From the NCBI GenBank assembly GCA_000751555.1, contig CCEZ01000049.1:186001-250000 (forward strand): DNA of 64,000 nt, given 5' to 3'. The stretch is from Anaerosalibacter massiliensis. GTDB taxonomy: Bacteria; Bacillota; Clostridia; Tissierellales; Sporanaerobacteraceae. A model generated the notes under the pieces. It made no database searches. It was not told the DNA's origin and saw nothing but the letters and a program-made list of their open reading frames with translations. The first letter of the stretch is position 1. Each line of letters starts with the position of its first letter. The position numbers were made by a program, and so were the translations under genes. Below, in pieces: positions 46,340 to 56,296 of this stretch.

Positions 46340-46809
46340 TGTAGACACGACTTTCCGAACGCTGTAAAATATAGTTAAGGAAGGAGTGTCTAAAGTGGCA
46401 AAAAGATACACAGAAAAATTTAAAAATACAATTGTAGAATTTTATAATACTGGTAAACCTCTAAAAAATCTTAGCAGCGAATATGGCCTACCTAAATCTA
46501 CAATATTAACATGAGTAAAAAAGCTAAACTCGTAGCAATTAATAAAGATAAAATAATTACTCAAGCTAACTATCAAGCCTTGTTAAAAAGGTGGCTAGGA
46601 TAGAGGAGAAAATAAAATATTAAAAAAAGAAGAGGTTAATTTGGTTAAATATTTTGACTTTGATGCTGCTAGATTAGCAATATTTGAATATATTAAGTCT
46701 TGGTACAACAGAGAAAGAATACATAGCTCTCTAGGATATATCACTCCCCAACATAGAAGATAATGCTAGGAGGGTATCATAAAAATTGTTCAAAAAAAAT
46801 GTGTCTACT
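46340..46809 (+). mobile_element. IS3-family element, internally deleted
   Basis: The ends carry TAGACAC (46342-46348) and its inverse GTGTCTA (46801-46807). OrfA starts at GTG 46395 behind AAGGAGTG and reads AKRYTEKFKNTIVEFYNTGK then LPKSTILT before TGA at 46512 (normally Trp). The C-terminus of OrfB remains near the right end: AIFEYIKSWYNRERIHSSLG then YITPQHRR, a typical IS3 integrase tail. The central ~700 bases with the DDE residues are missing, so it cannot move itself. It truncates the TIM-barrel gene. Confidence 0.85.
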
Positions 46810-46882
46810 TTATTGACATAAGTCCAGCTCTTATCTTATCCCTATTACAAGATAAATAACAATTATGCTCATTATCTGCATG

Positions 46883-47707
46883 TTATTCTAAAATAACATC
46901 TCGCCTAAATCCACCTTCACTTGCAATAACCTCTCCTGTAATCCAGCGTGCATAATCACTATGTAGAAAATGTACTAATCTTGCTGCATCCTCTGGCATT
47001 CCCCAGCGACCAAATGGAAACATTTTGGCTACTGTTTTATAATCTTCGTCCTCAAGATATCCTGTATCTGTTGCACCAGGGTTTATGCAATTTACTCGAA
47101 TGTTTTGTGGTGCTAGTGCCACAGCTGCCTGCTTACAAAGTCCTATAACTGCTTCTTTAGATACAGCATAAGCAATTTCTTTTATCATCGGTCCCAAATA
47201 TTGACCACTGGTAAACAACGTTATAACTCCACTTTTACCTTTTGGCAATTGGTTTGCAAAAGCTTGTATCATAAGCATGGTAGCCCTGACATTTGTGTTC
47301 AAATGTGCGTCGATATGCTCTGATGTCCATTCTCCAATTGGAGCACAAACAGAATAAGCATGATTAAGTACAAGTCCATCTATATACCCAAACTTGCTAA
47401 TTGCTTGTTCAATTACTTTTTCAGGTATTTCTTTTTCTGAAAGATCAGATGGAGGTAGTATAGTTACACTATAACCCTTTTTATTTAACTCTTGCTCTAA
47501 TGTATTTGTAAAATCATTATTATAATCACGATATTTTAAAGCTTTATCGTAGCCTGAATATCCGTGTGTTATTACATTTGCTCCCGCTTCCGCCAACAAC
47601 TTTGTAATAGCCGTACCAATTCCCATTGAACGACTAACTCCTGTAACTAAAATATTTTTTTCTTTTAAAGAAAGTGGTAAATCTTCTGTTACATAGTTTA
47701 TCGTCAT
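46883..47707 (-). CDS. SDR-family oxidoreductase
   Basis: This 274-aa short-chain dehydrogenase has the cofactor motif VTGVSRSMGIGTAI, LNHAYS, catalytic Tyr/Lys in YAVSKEAVIG, the PG motif NCINPGATDTGY and C-terminal ITGEVIASEGGF. It is an enoyl/3-oxoacyl reductase-like enzyme; the substrate is unknown. A similar protein accompanies resistance-type loci in several Firmicutes. AAAGGAGGAC precedes the ATG. It is transcribed after the methyltransferase gene, 21 bases away, and they may form an operon. Confidence 0.88.
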   Translation of the reverse strand: MTINYVTEDLPLSLKEKNILVTGVSRSMGIGTAITKLLAEAGANVITHGYSGYDKALKYRDYNNDFTNTLEQELNKKGYSVTILPPSDLSEKEIPEKVIEQAISKFGYIDGLVLNHAYSVCAPIGEWTSEHIDAHLNTNVRATMLMIQAFANQLPKGKSGVITLFTSGQYLGPMIKEIAYAVSKEAVIGLCKQAAVALAPQNIRVNCINPGATDTGYLEDEDYKTVAKMFPFGRWGMPEDAARLVHFLHSDYARWITGEVIASEGGFRRDVILE

Positions 47708-47728
47708 ATATTGTCCTCCTTTTCTATA

Positions 47729-48541
47729 TTAATCTAATGTCGACTTTTCTGTTATAAATAAAAGATGATTGCTTGCACCTAAAAATTCAGGTTTTTCACA
47801 ACAATAATAGTGATAATTAAGCCATAACCTATAACTTTCATCGTCCATATTATTTATCTTATCTGCCAAGAGTTCACTTAGCCCATCTGCAGCAACCTCC
47901 GAATTAATTACCAAATTAGAATCTCTCAATAGTTTTCTACAATCTTCTACTGTATGAAAAACAAAGGGAAAATCTACGAGCTTAAAATTTTCATGATTAT
48001 ATGTATCACCATTTAAAAAACCAGAATTATAACACATAGTTTCAGTTAAAATAACCATATCATTGGAAATAAAAGCGAAGAACATCTTACCATTATCCTT
48101 ACAAACTCGTTTTACTTCCTCTATACATTTCATCCTATCTTCAATTTTTACTAAATGATATAATGGTCTAAAGCATAATACAATATCATAACTTTTATCT
48201 TCAATCATAGATATATCTATTGCATTACCCTTAAACAACTGAAGCGACATCTCGGAATTAATCTTTTCTTTAATTTGCATAACATGTTTTTCAACCAACT
48301 CAATTGCAGTTACCTCAAATCCATTTCTTGCAAAATATAAACTGTATTCTCCTGTCCCAGCTCCTAAATCAAGGATTTTCATACCTGGTTTAAGATGTTT
48401 TTCTATTTGTCTTATTGTTGTTAAAAACTCAATTTGAGTTGCTTTTGTAGATAATCTTGTACTTTCATCAAAAATATCATAAAGAGCTGAAACTCTATCC
48501 TCTTCGTTTTTTATCTTGAAAACATCTTCCATCATCTTCAC
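47729..48541 (-). CDS. class I SAM-dependent methyltransferase
   Basis: This 270-aa methyltransferase has motif I KILDLGAGTGEYSLYFA, motif II acidic VTAIELVEKH, and post-I VLCFRPLYHLVKIEDR, where small-molecule methyltransferases usually have a similar LxxLYH. The target is unknown. The start is GTG at 48541 (or ATG at 48535) with a weak AGTGGTG ahead. It lies directly upstream of the SDR gene. Confidence 0.85.
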   Translation of the reverse strand: MKMMEDVFKIKNEEDRVSALYDIFDESTRLSTKATQIEFLTTIRQIEKHLKPGMKILDLGAGTGEYSLYFARNGFEVTAIELVEKHVMQIKEKINSEMSLQLFKGNAIDISMIEDKSYDIVLCFRPLYHLVKIEDRMKCIEEVKRVCKDNGKMFFAFISNDMVILTETMCYNSGFLNGDTYNHENFKLVDFPFVFHTVEDCRKLLRDSNLVINSEVAADGLSELLADKINNMDDESYRLWLNYHYYCCEKPEFLGASNHLLFITEKSTLD

Positions 48542-48695
48542 ATCTAAACACCACTTTAATTATTAATATAAATTATCGTTGTTTCACAAAATTTCACTAT
48601 TAATTTGAGAAATATAAATAACGGATATTATTTCTTCTTTCTTTTATAAAAATAAATGTGTAATAAAACATTATAAAATTAATATCAATAAAATT

Positions 48696-48917
48696 CTACA
48701 ACTTATTATCTCTGTTTATTAGTACCTCTATTAATCCTATACAAAATATTAATACACCAATCAACATAAATGAATGTATAAATCCGTTTAAAATAGGAGT
48801 ATACTCACCAGTTAAATTTCTATTATTATATACTATATTAATTGCTGCATATCCCAAGGGCGTACTTAACAGTATTATAATAAATGACAATAGAAAATAC
48901 TTCATCTGCTTTTTCAT
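48696..48917 (-). CDS. small membrane protein
   Basis: A 73-aa protein with two membrane helices (YFLLSFIIILLSTPLGYAAI and FIHSFMLIGVLIFCIGLIEV) and a short loop containing YNNRNLTGEYTP. GGGAGGATAATT before the ATG supports translation. The function is unknown. It is isolated by ~150 bases on either side. Confidence 0.6.
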   Translation of the reverse strand: MKKQMKYFLLSFIIILLSTPLGYAAINIVYNNRNLTGEYTPILNGFIHSFMLIGVLIFCIGLIEVLINRDNKL

Positions 48918-49108
48918 AATTATCCTCCCTTCATTATAAAACTACAGCTAACTCGCCACATTCTATAAACATGAAATAACTAAATAGTTAGAGGAAATAT
49001 GGTATGAAATAAGTAATTATATTTAATATAAATATCGTTATATTTTCTAAGATAAAAAGTTTTCTATATTATCTATTCTTTTTATATGTCATATAGGCAT
49101 CCTATAAA

Positions 49109-49711
49109 TTACCATACCTCATTCAACTTATCAGAATAAAATTCTATTGCTTTTCTATAATTCTGTATATTTTCATCTGAAGATGTTTGAGCTAAATTAT
49201 ATAGTAATATTTCCATTGCTTTAGAATATTCGTTTAGGTTATATAATGTCATTGCATAAAAAACTTTCATCGCTCTATTCTCTGTAAACTTAACTAAACC
49301 TTGTTCAAGTACTTCTTTTGATTTTTCATATTGTCCTAATGTTCTGTATGTACTACCTAAGCCTAAAAACGCACCTTGCAACTCCTTATCTGGCAGGCCA
49401 ATTAAAATAGCTTTTTCATAATAAGGTACTGCATTTGCCTCTAACCCTAAAACGTCAAAACTCCATGCACATTGATAATTGACTATTGGGTCATTAGGAT
49501 ATTCCTTTACAAGACTTATTAAAATTTCATTTGATTCTTTTAATTTTCCTTCTTTCCTTAATTCAACGGCAATTTCTAATTTCTTCAAAGTAAATCTCTC
49601 CTTAATGTTATATCTATAAACTTCATTTACGAATTTGAAAACTGATTGTTTATTATACTCTTTGTAAAATGCAAATGATGCTAACATAAATATAATTACA
49701 ATCATACTCAT
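49109..49711 (-). CDS. TPR-repeat protein
   Basis: The 200-aa protein carries about three to four tetratricopeptide repeats (LRKEGKLKESNEILISLVKE, AFLGLGSTYRTLGQYEKSKE, MTLYNLNEYSKAMEILLYNL). The first ~20 residues (MSMIVIIFMLASFAFY) could be a membrane anchor. Many relatives begin at the equivalent of LKKLEIAVEL, so the hydrophobic part may be an addition or the start could be internal. Its ATG overlaps the phosphotransferase stop (TAATG), so the two genes are translationally coupled. Confidence 0.75.
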   Translation of the reverse strand: MSMIVIIFMLASFAFYKEYNKQSVFKFVNEVYRYNIKERFTLKKLEIAVELRKEGKLKESNEILISLVKEYPNDPIVNYQCAWSFDVLGLEANAVPYYEKAILIGLPDKELQGAFLGLGSTYRTLGQYEKSKEVLEQGLVKFTENRAMKVFYAMTLYNLNEYSKAMEILLYNLAQTSSDENIQNYRKAIEFYSDKLNEVW

Positions 49712-50619
49712 TATACATAGTCTGGGATATACCAGTTTGGAATGTATGTTTTAAAATCATCATACCATTTCAAAACACTTTGTGCCTGTTTAAGCATTGT
49801 ATTCACTTCTTTCTCTCCAAAAGGAATAGCCCAAGGTATAGACGAAATCTGATTAGTCGCAATATATAACGCCATTAATCTAAAGAACAAATCAGGCACT
49901 ATATTATCAAAATATCCGTGAATATATCCTGATGCAAATGTAGGACTTATACTTGCACAAAATGTAATTCGATTAAATTCTTCCCATGGATCCCCATAAT
50001 CCATTCTATTAAAATCAATTATACCTAATTCTCCTTCTGGTGTAATAATCATATTCCCAACATGATAATCTCCATGTTGAAAAGACTGTGGTCTGTTTAA
50101 CAAAAAAGAACGATTGTGTTCAATATATTCAATTATTCTATCAACACCATGAATATGAATCCCACAAGCTTTATAATTAGCTATCTTAATATCAATTTTA
50201 TGATTATATTTTTCTGACCAGTTTAATAAGCTTTGAGGAGCAGGAATCCTATGTATTTGCTTAAGAAACGCACCAGCCTTTGTTCCTAAAAAATATTGTT
50301 CTTTATTATCAAGTTTAGGAAGAATAACTTCAGCATCTTCTCCATTAATCCAAGTAAGTAGAGAATAAACTAATTGACCATTATTACAAATTCCAAAATC
50401 AATAGGGCGAGACATTAATATATCCATGTTAGTAAATAGTTTTAAGCTTTCAAATTCTTCTTTCTTATTTTCATATTGAGTTATATCTGATATTCTAAGT
50501 AATAACTCTTTCCCATCTATAGTTTTTATATAAATTTTTTTATCATTTGACCATCCTTTGTTAATGGGTTTCATCATATTCCAATTATTAGATTCAGGAA
50601 TATCATTAAAATATGTCAT
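49711..50619 (-). CDS. APH-family phosphotransferase
   Basis: This 302-aa aminoglycoside-phosphotransferase-like kinase has catalytic loop FQHGDYHVGNMII and the metal motif GIIDFNRMDYGDPWEEFNRI, the pattern of APH/ChoK enzymes. The N-terminal lobe (NDKKIYIKTIDGKELLLRIS) binds ATP. Substrate is unknown; macrolide or aminoglycoside inactivation is possible, as is metabolite phosphorylation. The ATG at 50619 follows GGGAGGATGAAATCTTG. Confidence 0.85.
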   Translation of the reverse strand: MTYFNDIPESNNWNMMKPINKGWSNDKKIYIKTIDGKELLLRISDITQYENKKEEFESLKLFTNMDILMSRPIDFGICNNGQLVYSLLTWINGEDAEVILPKLDNKEQYFLGTKAGAFLKQIHRIPAPQSLLNWSEKYNHKIDIKIANYKACGIHIHGVDRIIEYIEHNRSFLLNRPQSFQHGDYHVGNMIITPEGELGIIDFNRMDYGDPWEEFNRITFCASISPTFASGYIHGYFDNIVPDLFFRLMALYIATNQISSIPWAIPFGEKEVNTMLKQAQSVLKWYDDFKTYIPNWYIPDYV

Positions 50620-50838
50620 CAAGATTTCATCCTCCCCTCACACAAATTCACCCATCTTACCACTTATTCCACAAATCTTACCAAAGTCTTCCTTTTATCT
50701 AATATATTTTCCACTATAAACAAGTAAGGTAGATGGCAAAAACTGTCTACCTTATCTACATTGCTATTCTATTTTTCTAATCTAATATCTGTCATTTCTC
50801 CATTTAAATCTTGCTTATCTATTCTATTTGCAATTGAA

Positions 50839-51030
50839 TTAACTTTTATAACCTTTGAAATATAACCTATGAAATACAATTAACAACAAATGATCTTTAT
50901 CAGTCCATTTTTTTATACCTTCTAGAGCATCATCTACCGTTGATATGGAATTGTGAACCTTCCAAAATTCAATGATTTCTTCCACAACTTTATCTTGATA
51001 CTCATCTAAATACTTCTTTAACTCAGTCAT
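50839..51030 (-). CDS. short hypothetical protein, probably a truncated N-terminus
   Basis: A TGGAG site precedes the ATG at 51030, which encodes 63 aa (MTELKKYLDEYQDKVVEEII, then WTDKDHLLLIVFHRLYFK). The end is out of character and a different frame right after it reads ISKVIKVNSIANRIDKQDL and then stops near 50776, so a frameshifted or deleted larger gene is likely. The original function is not recognisable. Confidence 0.4.
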   Translation of the reverse strand: MTELKKYLDEYQDKVVEEIIEFWKVHNSISTVDDALEGIKKWTDKDHLLLIVFHRLYFKGYKS

Positions 51031-51182
51031 ACTAATAACTCCACAAAATATAAAATTTCTAATCATATGAAGAAAAATTTCAATATACCTAAGTTTTCTT
51101 TAATATTTTTAACATCCCTAGAATAATTTTAAATGAATATATCCTAGCGCAGTTTCGCTCACAGTGAAGGAAAATTATAAAA

Positions 51183-51655
51183 TTATCTTTTAATAGCCAC
51201 ACAAATAAACTGGGATTTCTCTGTTAAAATATATGTATTATTATTAGATAATAAACATGAAATTAGTTGATCTTCAATAGCAGCTCTGTCCATTTTAAAA
51301 GAACTAATAGCATAGATATTGCCATTAGAAGCTATGACTCTAATACATTTCTCTAAAAATTTCTTCCATACAGTCTGTTAAATGTCCTATAGCATTATAC
51401 AGTATACAGGAATTAAAATATCCATCTTCATATTCCATTTTAGTAGCATCCATTTGTTTAAAAATAATCGTTGGATAATTTTCTATCTCAGGTAATAGTC
51501 TAAAACTTATCTAAGTCTATACATTGTATTTCATCAGCAATACTTGCTACCTCAATAGAAAATTCTGCACATCCACATGCAACTTCTAAAACTTTTTCCC
51601 TTTGATCCCATCTGATATCATATTTAAAGCTTGTGCTGTTCTTCTCATTTTCCAT
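51183..51655 (-). pseudogene. SAM-dependent methyltransferase, frameshifted
   Basis: The ATG at 51655 opens MENEKNSTSFKYDIRWDQRE and motif I KVLEVACGCAEFSIEVAS, then stops. Other frames carry IIFKQMDATKMEYEDGYFNS, LYNAIGHLTDCMEEIFREMY and a C-terminal ILTEKSQFICVAIKR that ends at 51183. At least three frame changes destroy the gene. It is a different methyltransferase from the intact one at 48 kb. Confidence 0.75.
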
Positions 51656-51744
51656 TATCCACTTCTAATCCTTAAAAATACTCATGATTGTAATCAAAAT
51701 TATGTCTATACATTTAAAATTCTTTTAAAAGAAAAATTTCAATT

Positions 51745-52989
51745 CTATTTCATTTTCTCAATATTTTCAATCAATCTTACTGGATTAACTATTTTTCCAA
51801 ACTGTTCTTCATTACTGTTATCAATAAATATTGTGTCACTTGTGTTAAATGCGTAACTCCAGAAAATTTCAGGTGTAATATCAGGTCTAACTTGACAAGC
51901 TAATGCATATAATCCTGCAACATAAGGTGTCACCCAACTTATACCACCATTCCTATAAAGCACATAATCATTAACCCCTGTAGGGCTAGCAGTACATCTA
52001 GAATCCATAGGAATTAAAAGTTTATCATTACTATATGTCATATCCTTCCAGAACCTTCCTTTTGTAAATGAATTAATATCATCTGGATCTTTTAGAGGAT
52101 CACGATCAAGTCCTAAATATGGATCACTCTCTACATATATAGTATAGATCCCGTCCTGTTTTGCCTTTTCAATTGAATCAAATACTTTTTCATAGCCATT
52201 CAACTCTTGTCCTATTCCTAAAGAAATTGATATAACTCTAATTTTTTTCTCTTCAGGGAGTGTCTTATTAATCTCAACAATACGATCTATACATTGTGAA
52301 GTCCAAGTAAGATCCAAAACATATTCTCCTTGCTCATTATAAACTCCATGAGTTTCAGCAATATAATAAAGATCGGCTTCAGGTGCTACTCCAACCGTCT
52401 TCCCTACAGCAATAGATGCAACTGCAGATCCATGCATTTGTGCTTTTTCTCCCCAACAATGAATTTCCTCATACATTTTTAACTGTTCTTTATACTCAAT
52501 ATGATCAACTAACAAACTTTGGTCGATTATTGCTAGACCGATTCCTTTTCCTGTAATCCCTTTTTTGTGAAGTTCTCTTAATCCCAATCCAGGATTTTTC
52601 CCTAATTCCATTATCATCTGAGGATCGAAACCGTCAGGTAATTTATCAGGCCATTGAGTCTTATTATCAAAATCAGCATAAATCAAATCGTCAAACCTTT
52701 TTGATAAATCAATGTTTGTTAGATCTCTACTTCTTAAGTCTATCTGCCATATCTCATCTGAATCTGAATTATAACTTGGTAAATCAGTCATTTTTTCTGA
52801 ATTAATAGAAGAATAATCTGTGGCATAAGGTTTCCTTACAATGCCCAACTTATTATCTGGTGAAAGTAACGTATTATACTTCTCTGATTGATCTGACGAT
52901 TCTGATGACTCTGTTTCTATTATTTTAGATGGACTACATCCAACCAATAAAATCACCATTATCATTAATAAACAAAAAAACCTTCTCAT
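51745..52989 (-). CDS. S8 subtilase-type lipoprotein
   Basis: The ATG at 52989 follows GAGGAGGAAAA and encodes a lipoprotein signal (FFCLLMIMVILLVGC, Cys about 18), so the protein is exported and lipid-anchored. The subtilisin triad is visible: Asp in GLAIIDQSLLVDH, His in QMHGSAVASIAVG and Ser in GGISWVTPYVAGLYALA. The Ser motif differs from the usual GTSMAxP. It is 414 aa. Its substrate is unknown. It is flanked by unrelated genes and appears monocistronic. Confidence 0.85.
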   Translation of the reverse strand: MRRFFCLLMIMVILLVGCSPSKIIETESSESSDQSEKYNTLLSPDNKLGIVRKPYATDYSSINSEKMTDLPSYNSDSDEIWQIDLRSRDLTNIDLSKRFDDLIYADFDNKTQWPDKLPDGFDPQMIMELGKNPGLGLRELHKKGITGKGIGLAIIDQSLLVDHIEYKEQLKMYEEIHCWGEKAQMHGSAVASIAVGKTVGVAPEADLYYIAETHGVYNEQGEYVLDLTWTSQCIDRIVEINKTLPEEKKIRVISISLGIGQELNGYEKVFDSIEKAKQDGIYTIYVESDPYLGLDRDPLKDPDDINSFTKGRFWKDMTYSNDKLLIPMDSRCTASPTGVNDYVLYRNGGISWVTPYVAGLYALACQVRPDITPEIFWSYAFNTSDTIFIDNSNEEQFGKIVNPVRLIENIEKMK

Positions 52990-53157
52990 CTTAATTTTCC
53001 TCCTCATACAATATAGTTGTGACATTTATTAGTCATGTCTTGATTTTATACTAGATACTTAAAAGAAAACTTAACCTTTTTCAGTAAAACATTATTAATA
53101 TATCCTAGATAAAATATAGATGGCAACTCACAATGAGACTAATTTGAGATATCACTA

Positions 53158-53760
53158 TTAATAAGAGTACATTCCATTAGTATAGAATTCTCTATTGTTA
53201 TTAATTTGTTTAGCCCTATGAATTAGTTTTTTATATAAATAAACATCACTAACATCAAAATAATCTTTAGTAAACTTGTCCAAAGTAAACCAATCGACAT
53301 CGCTATTTTCATCTTCATTTACTATGAGTGTTTCTTTTTCACTCGCAATGAGAATATAGGCTATTGAAAGGTGTAAATGTGCACTAACATACTTATTTCT
53401 TCTCATATGTCCAAACACAGGTAAAATATCAATAGACACAATATCTTCTGTAAAAGCTTTCACAGTATTTATACCCGTTTCTTCTTTTGCCTCTTTAATT
53501 GCAACACGTAAAAAATCTGTATCACCATCAACATGTCCACCGGTCCAAGCCCAAGTATTTCGTATGTTATGATGAACCATTAGCACTTTATCTAACGTTT
53601 TGTTCATTATAAATCCTGAACTTGTAATATGTGCAAATTCACTTTCTCTTAATAAAATATTGCATGGAAACTTTTCTATATAATCAAGAATTATTCTTCT
53701 ATCTTGGTTTTCTTGCTCGTTAGCAGGCGTAAACTCAATAATCTGTTTTATATAATCCAT
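53158..53760 (-). CDS. Nudix hydrolase
   Basis: This 200-aa protein has a Nudix box GHVDGDTDFLRVAIKEAKEE then TGI (residues ~79-101), matching GX5EX7REUXEEXGU except that Lys replaces the Arg. The N-terminal part (FAHITSSGFIMNKTLDKVLM) is typical of MutT-like enzymes. It hydrolyses a nucleoside-diphosphate-linked substrate that cannot be predicted. AGGGGG precedes the start. Confidence 0.88.
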   Translation of the reverse strand: MDYIKQIIEFTPANEQENQDRRIILDYIEKFPCNILLRESEFAHITSSGFIMNKTLDKVLMVHHNIRNTWAWTGGHVDGDTDFLRVAIKEAKEETGINTVKAFTEDIVSIDILPVFGHMRRNKYVSAHLHLSIAYILIASEKETLIVNEDENSDVDWFTLDKFTKDYFDVSDVYLYKKLIHRAKQINNNREFYTNGMYSY

Positions 53761-54029
53761 TAATATCCCCCTAATTTTTCTTATGTATCATACTTTTTTT
53801 ACAAATATGCCCAAATAAAAAACTTAAAACAAAACTAAAACTTTCATTAGCATACCATATCAAAGTTTCAAATTGCTGACGTTCTCAAACTTCAAAGAAA
53901 GCACACTTGGGCTTGAAAATGTACATTGCTGATGATTATTTAAGATTTTCTTTATTTAAAAGATATACTCTAGTTCAACGCTTGTCCCTGTCCAAAACAT
54001 TCTTCAACTAATTATTCTAATTTGGCTTA

Positions 54030-54490
54030 CTATCCAGTATTTATCTCATAAATCTTAGTTAGATGTCCCCATTTATCTATATCTAATCCTATTTCTTTAA
54101 AACCAAAATTTTCATAGAGCTGAATATGATTTATAGAAAGATATAATTTCTTATAACTTAACTTTTTAGCATAATTTTTTACATTTTCAATCAGTAATCC
54201 AGTTAATCTATTTCCTCTATATTCCTCATCGATAAATAAAGTAGATATCCATGGTGTCAAGTTTTGATTATTAATTGGCTCATACTTAACAAACTAATAA
54301 AACTCTATTGTTTTTGTTTTATGCATAAGAATAAAAGTCTGTTGAACACCATCTATTGAGTCTAATCTGATCTCTAACTGTTCTTTAAAGAAAGGAAAAC
54401 TCTCCATCCCGATATTTTTACATAATCTAATAAGCTTTGTTTTAAATCTTGATTTTCGTTTATTGAAATAATCTTATAATCTCTATTCAT
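54030..54490 (-). pseudogene. GNAT acetyltransferase, frameshift and stop
   Basis: The ATG at 54490 overlaps the stop of the upstream gene and reads MNRDYKIISINENQDLKQSL. A frameshift near 54410 leads to LEIRLDSIDGVQQTFILMHK, then a TAG about 54296, and the same frame continues to the acetyl-CoA binding part (WISTLFIDEEYRGNRLTGLL, QLYENFGFKEIG) ending at 54030. All parts of a GNAT domain are present but out of frame. Confidence 0.8.
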
Positions 54491-54820
54491 TTAATCCTCT
54501 TGTCCACAGTCTTTTACAATGTTAATATCTTGCCATTGAATATCGTAAATTAGTGGCTTTCTTGGATATTCTCTTTTAGGCAATTTACTTTCAATATTTT
54601 TTATTACTTTTTCTATATACTTCTTAATTTGTAAATCTACATTTTTATGTAACGTTGTAATCGTAATATCAATATGACTGGAATCCTCAATAAAATTCCC
54701 TCTTATAATACTTCCATCAATAATTACGCTAATAATTTCATTCTGTATTGATGTACTTATGTTTTGCAACTCACATTTTAATAGTTGTATATTTTCCAAA
54801 GCTTTATTTAGTATCATCAT
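54491..54820 (-). CDS. nucleotidyltransferase-like protein, short
   Basis: The 109-aa product starting at ATG 54820 (or 54817), with AGGAG about ten bases upstream, contains EIISVIIDGSIIRGNFIEDS followed by SHIDITI, a pol-beta-type GS...DxD-like motif in which the first acidic residue is replaced (HID). The C-terminal helical domain seen in the family is absent, so it may be a minimal nucleotidyltransferase or a truncated one. It abuts the GNAT pseudogene, and both probably shared a transcript. Confidence 0.55.
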   Translation of the reverse strand: MMILNKALENIQLLKCELQNISTSIQNEIISVIIDGSIIRGNFIEDSSHIDITITTLHKNVDLQIKKYIEKVIKNIESKLPKREYPRKPLIYDIQWQDINIVKDCGQED

Positions 54821-55079
54821 ACCATTTATTCTCCTATTCTTAATTGATAAACTCAATTAGTTTACCCTAACCTACAATTCTATCTCAATAAAACCAAATG
54901 CAAGAATTTTCAACCTGTTACTCTGTTTGTCTATAATTACGCTTAACTATTGTATCCAGACATATATCATCTAACATTCTATATTGTAAACATTTCCGGC
55001 TGTTGCTAATACCTACAATATTCTTCATGCTTTTTTAAGTTAGATACAGGCATATAGAAAAACTCGGCCTTTATATAAG

Positions 55080-55583
55080 TTATTTAGATTTAGTTTTACA
55101 TTTTAAATATTTCTTTAATGTTAAAACATGCATAGGATAAAAAGACTCCTCATTATTTTCTAATAATTCTTGTAACTCGCTCAATGATATCCATCTAATA
55201 TTTTTTGTCTCATTTGTCTGTTTTAGCAACTCTCCATTAGCTTTACAAATAAATGTTTGTACCATTATTGGGTATATCCCTTTGATGTTTTGACTACATG
55301 AGAAAGGTATGTAGTTTAAAACTTTATAATCATTTTCCTCAAAAATTATAGCTTCATTTTCGCCTTCAATATATGTAACTTCCAACCCTGTTTCTTCCCA
55401 AATCTCTCTTCTTAAACAATTAAAAATATTTTCAAATTCTCTAATTTTACCTGAAGGAATTTCAATTAATCCTAATTCTGATCTAGCATCATCCTTATAC
55501 CTATCTTGAACTAATATATAATCTATTCCAGATATATTTTTTTCAATTATTCCACCTACAGCAGGTTTAGAAAATAATTCCAT
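55080..55583 (-). CDS. Nudix hydrolase
   Basis: This 167-aa protein has the Nudix box SGKIREFENIFNCLRREIWE then ETGLEV, a canonical RExxEExG core (REIWEETG). An N-terminal VGGIIEKNISGIDYILVQDR strand and C-terminal IRWISLSELQELL complete the fold; it resembles ADP-ribose or dNTP-cleaving enzymes. The start has a GGGGGG stretch upstream. It lies 19 bases after the CYTH gene, so the two are likely cotranscribed. Confidence 0.88.
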   Translation of the reverse strand: MELFSKPAVGGIIEKNISGIDYILVQDRYKDDARSELGLIEIPSGKIREFENIFNCLRREIWEETGLEVTYIEGENEAIIFEENDYKVLNYIPFSCSQNIKGIYPIMVQTFICKANGELLKQTNETKNIRWISLSELQELLENNEESFYPMHVLTLKKYLKCKTKSK

Positions 55584-55602
55584 AACCTTATACCCCCCTA
55601 TG

Positions 55603-56220
55603 CTATATACTCTTTCTTAGTAAAATCGGCGGTTCTTCTTTTACAATTCGACTTTCTAATTTATATTCAGATATAAAATTCTTTAGTTCTAGCTCTTTAC
55701 AAAATGCCTCTTCAACTACTTCAGCAGATTTTTCTATTTCCAATAATAATGGATATTTTAAAGTAGAACATTTCATAAGCTTTAAATCTATTTGAAATTT
55801 TTCATAGTAACCTGTTATATTAGTACCTGTAAGTGACATGAACTGTTTATACCCCAATGATTCAAGTAATTTATTTATATTTCCTGTATTAACCTCTTTT
55901 TTTATTCCTTGAATAAATTTTAAAATAAAACTTTCATTTATTCCGTAAGTTATTTCTTCATCAATTTCATTTCTTATATTAAATATTTTACCTATATCTG
56001 GTTCCTTATAGCCCAAATACGTTCTTAACTTCTTATTATCTTTTACTTGAGAAACTCTAAGAATTTTACCAGAGTTAAATAATTCAATTCCATACATTCT
56101 TGTTTCAAATTCTGTTTTCTTTTTTAAACATTCATGTAAAAAAGGTAAGGTATTAAATGCTTCCTCTTGACTGCTAAAATAAACCCTTGTTTCTATTTCA
56201 TAAAGCATTTTATTTTCCAT
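55603..56220 (-). CDS. CYTH-domain protein (class IV cyclase-like)
   Basis: The 205-aa protein has the ExExR/K signature in LYEIETRVYF and alternating basic/acidic strands (GKILRVSQVKDNKKLRTYLG, LTGTNITGYYEKFQIDLKL, YPLLLEIEKSAE) of the CYTH tunnel fold, which binds triphosphates. Bacterial members include class IV adenylate cyclases and thiamine or inorganic triphosphatases; none can be preferred. GAAGGAGG precedes the start. Confidence 0.85.
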   Translation of the reverse strand: MENKMLYEIETRVYFSSQEEAFNTLPFLHECLKKKTEFETRMYGIELFNSGKILRVSQVKDNKKLRTYLGYKEPDIGKIFNIRNEIDEEITYGINESFILKFIQGIKKEVNTGNINKLLESLGYKQFMSLTGTNITGYYEKFQIDLKLMKCSTLKYPLLLEIEKSAEVVEEAFCKELELKNFISEYKLESRIVKEEPPILLRKSI

Positions 56221-56296
56221 AAAAAAATAGCCTCCTTCAACGCGGTTTTCTTATATATACTTTTTTATTCCTAACAAATGGGATTAATTTGTTATC

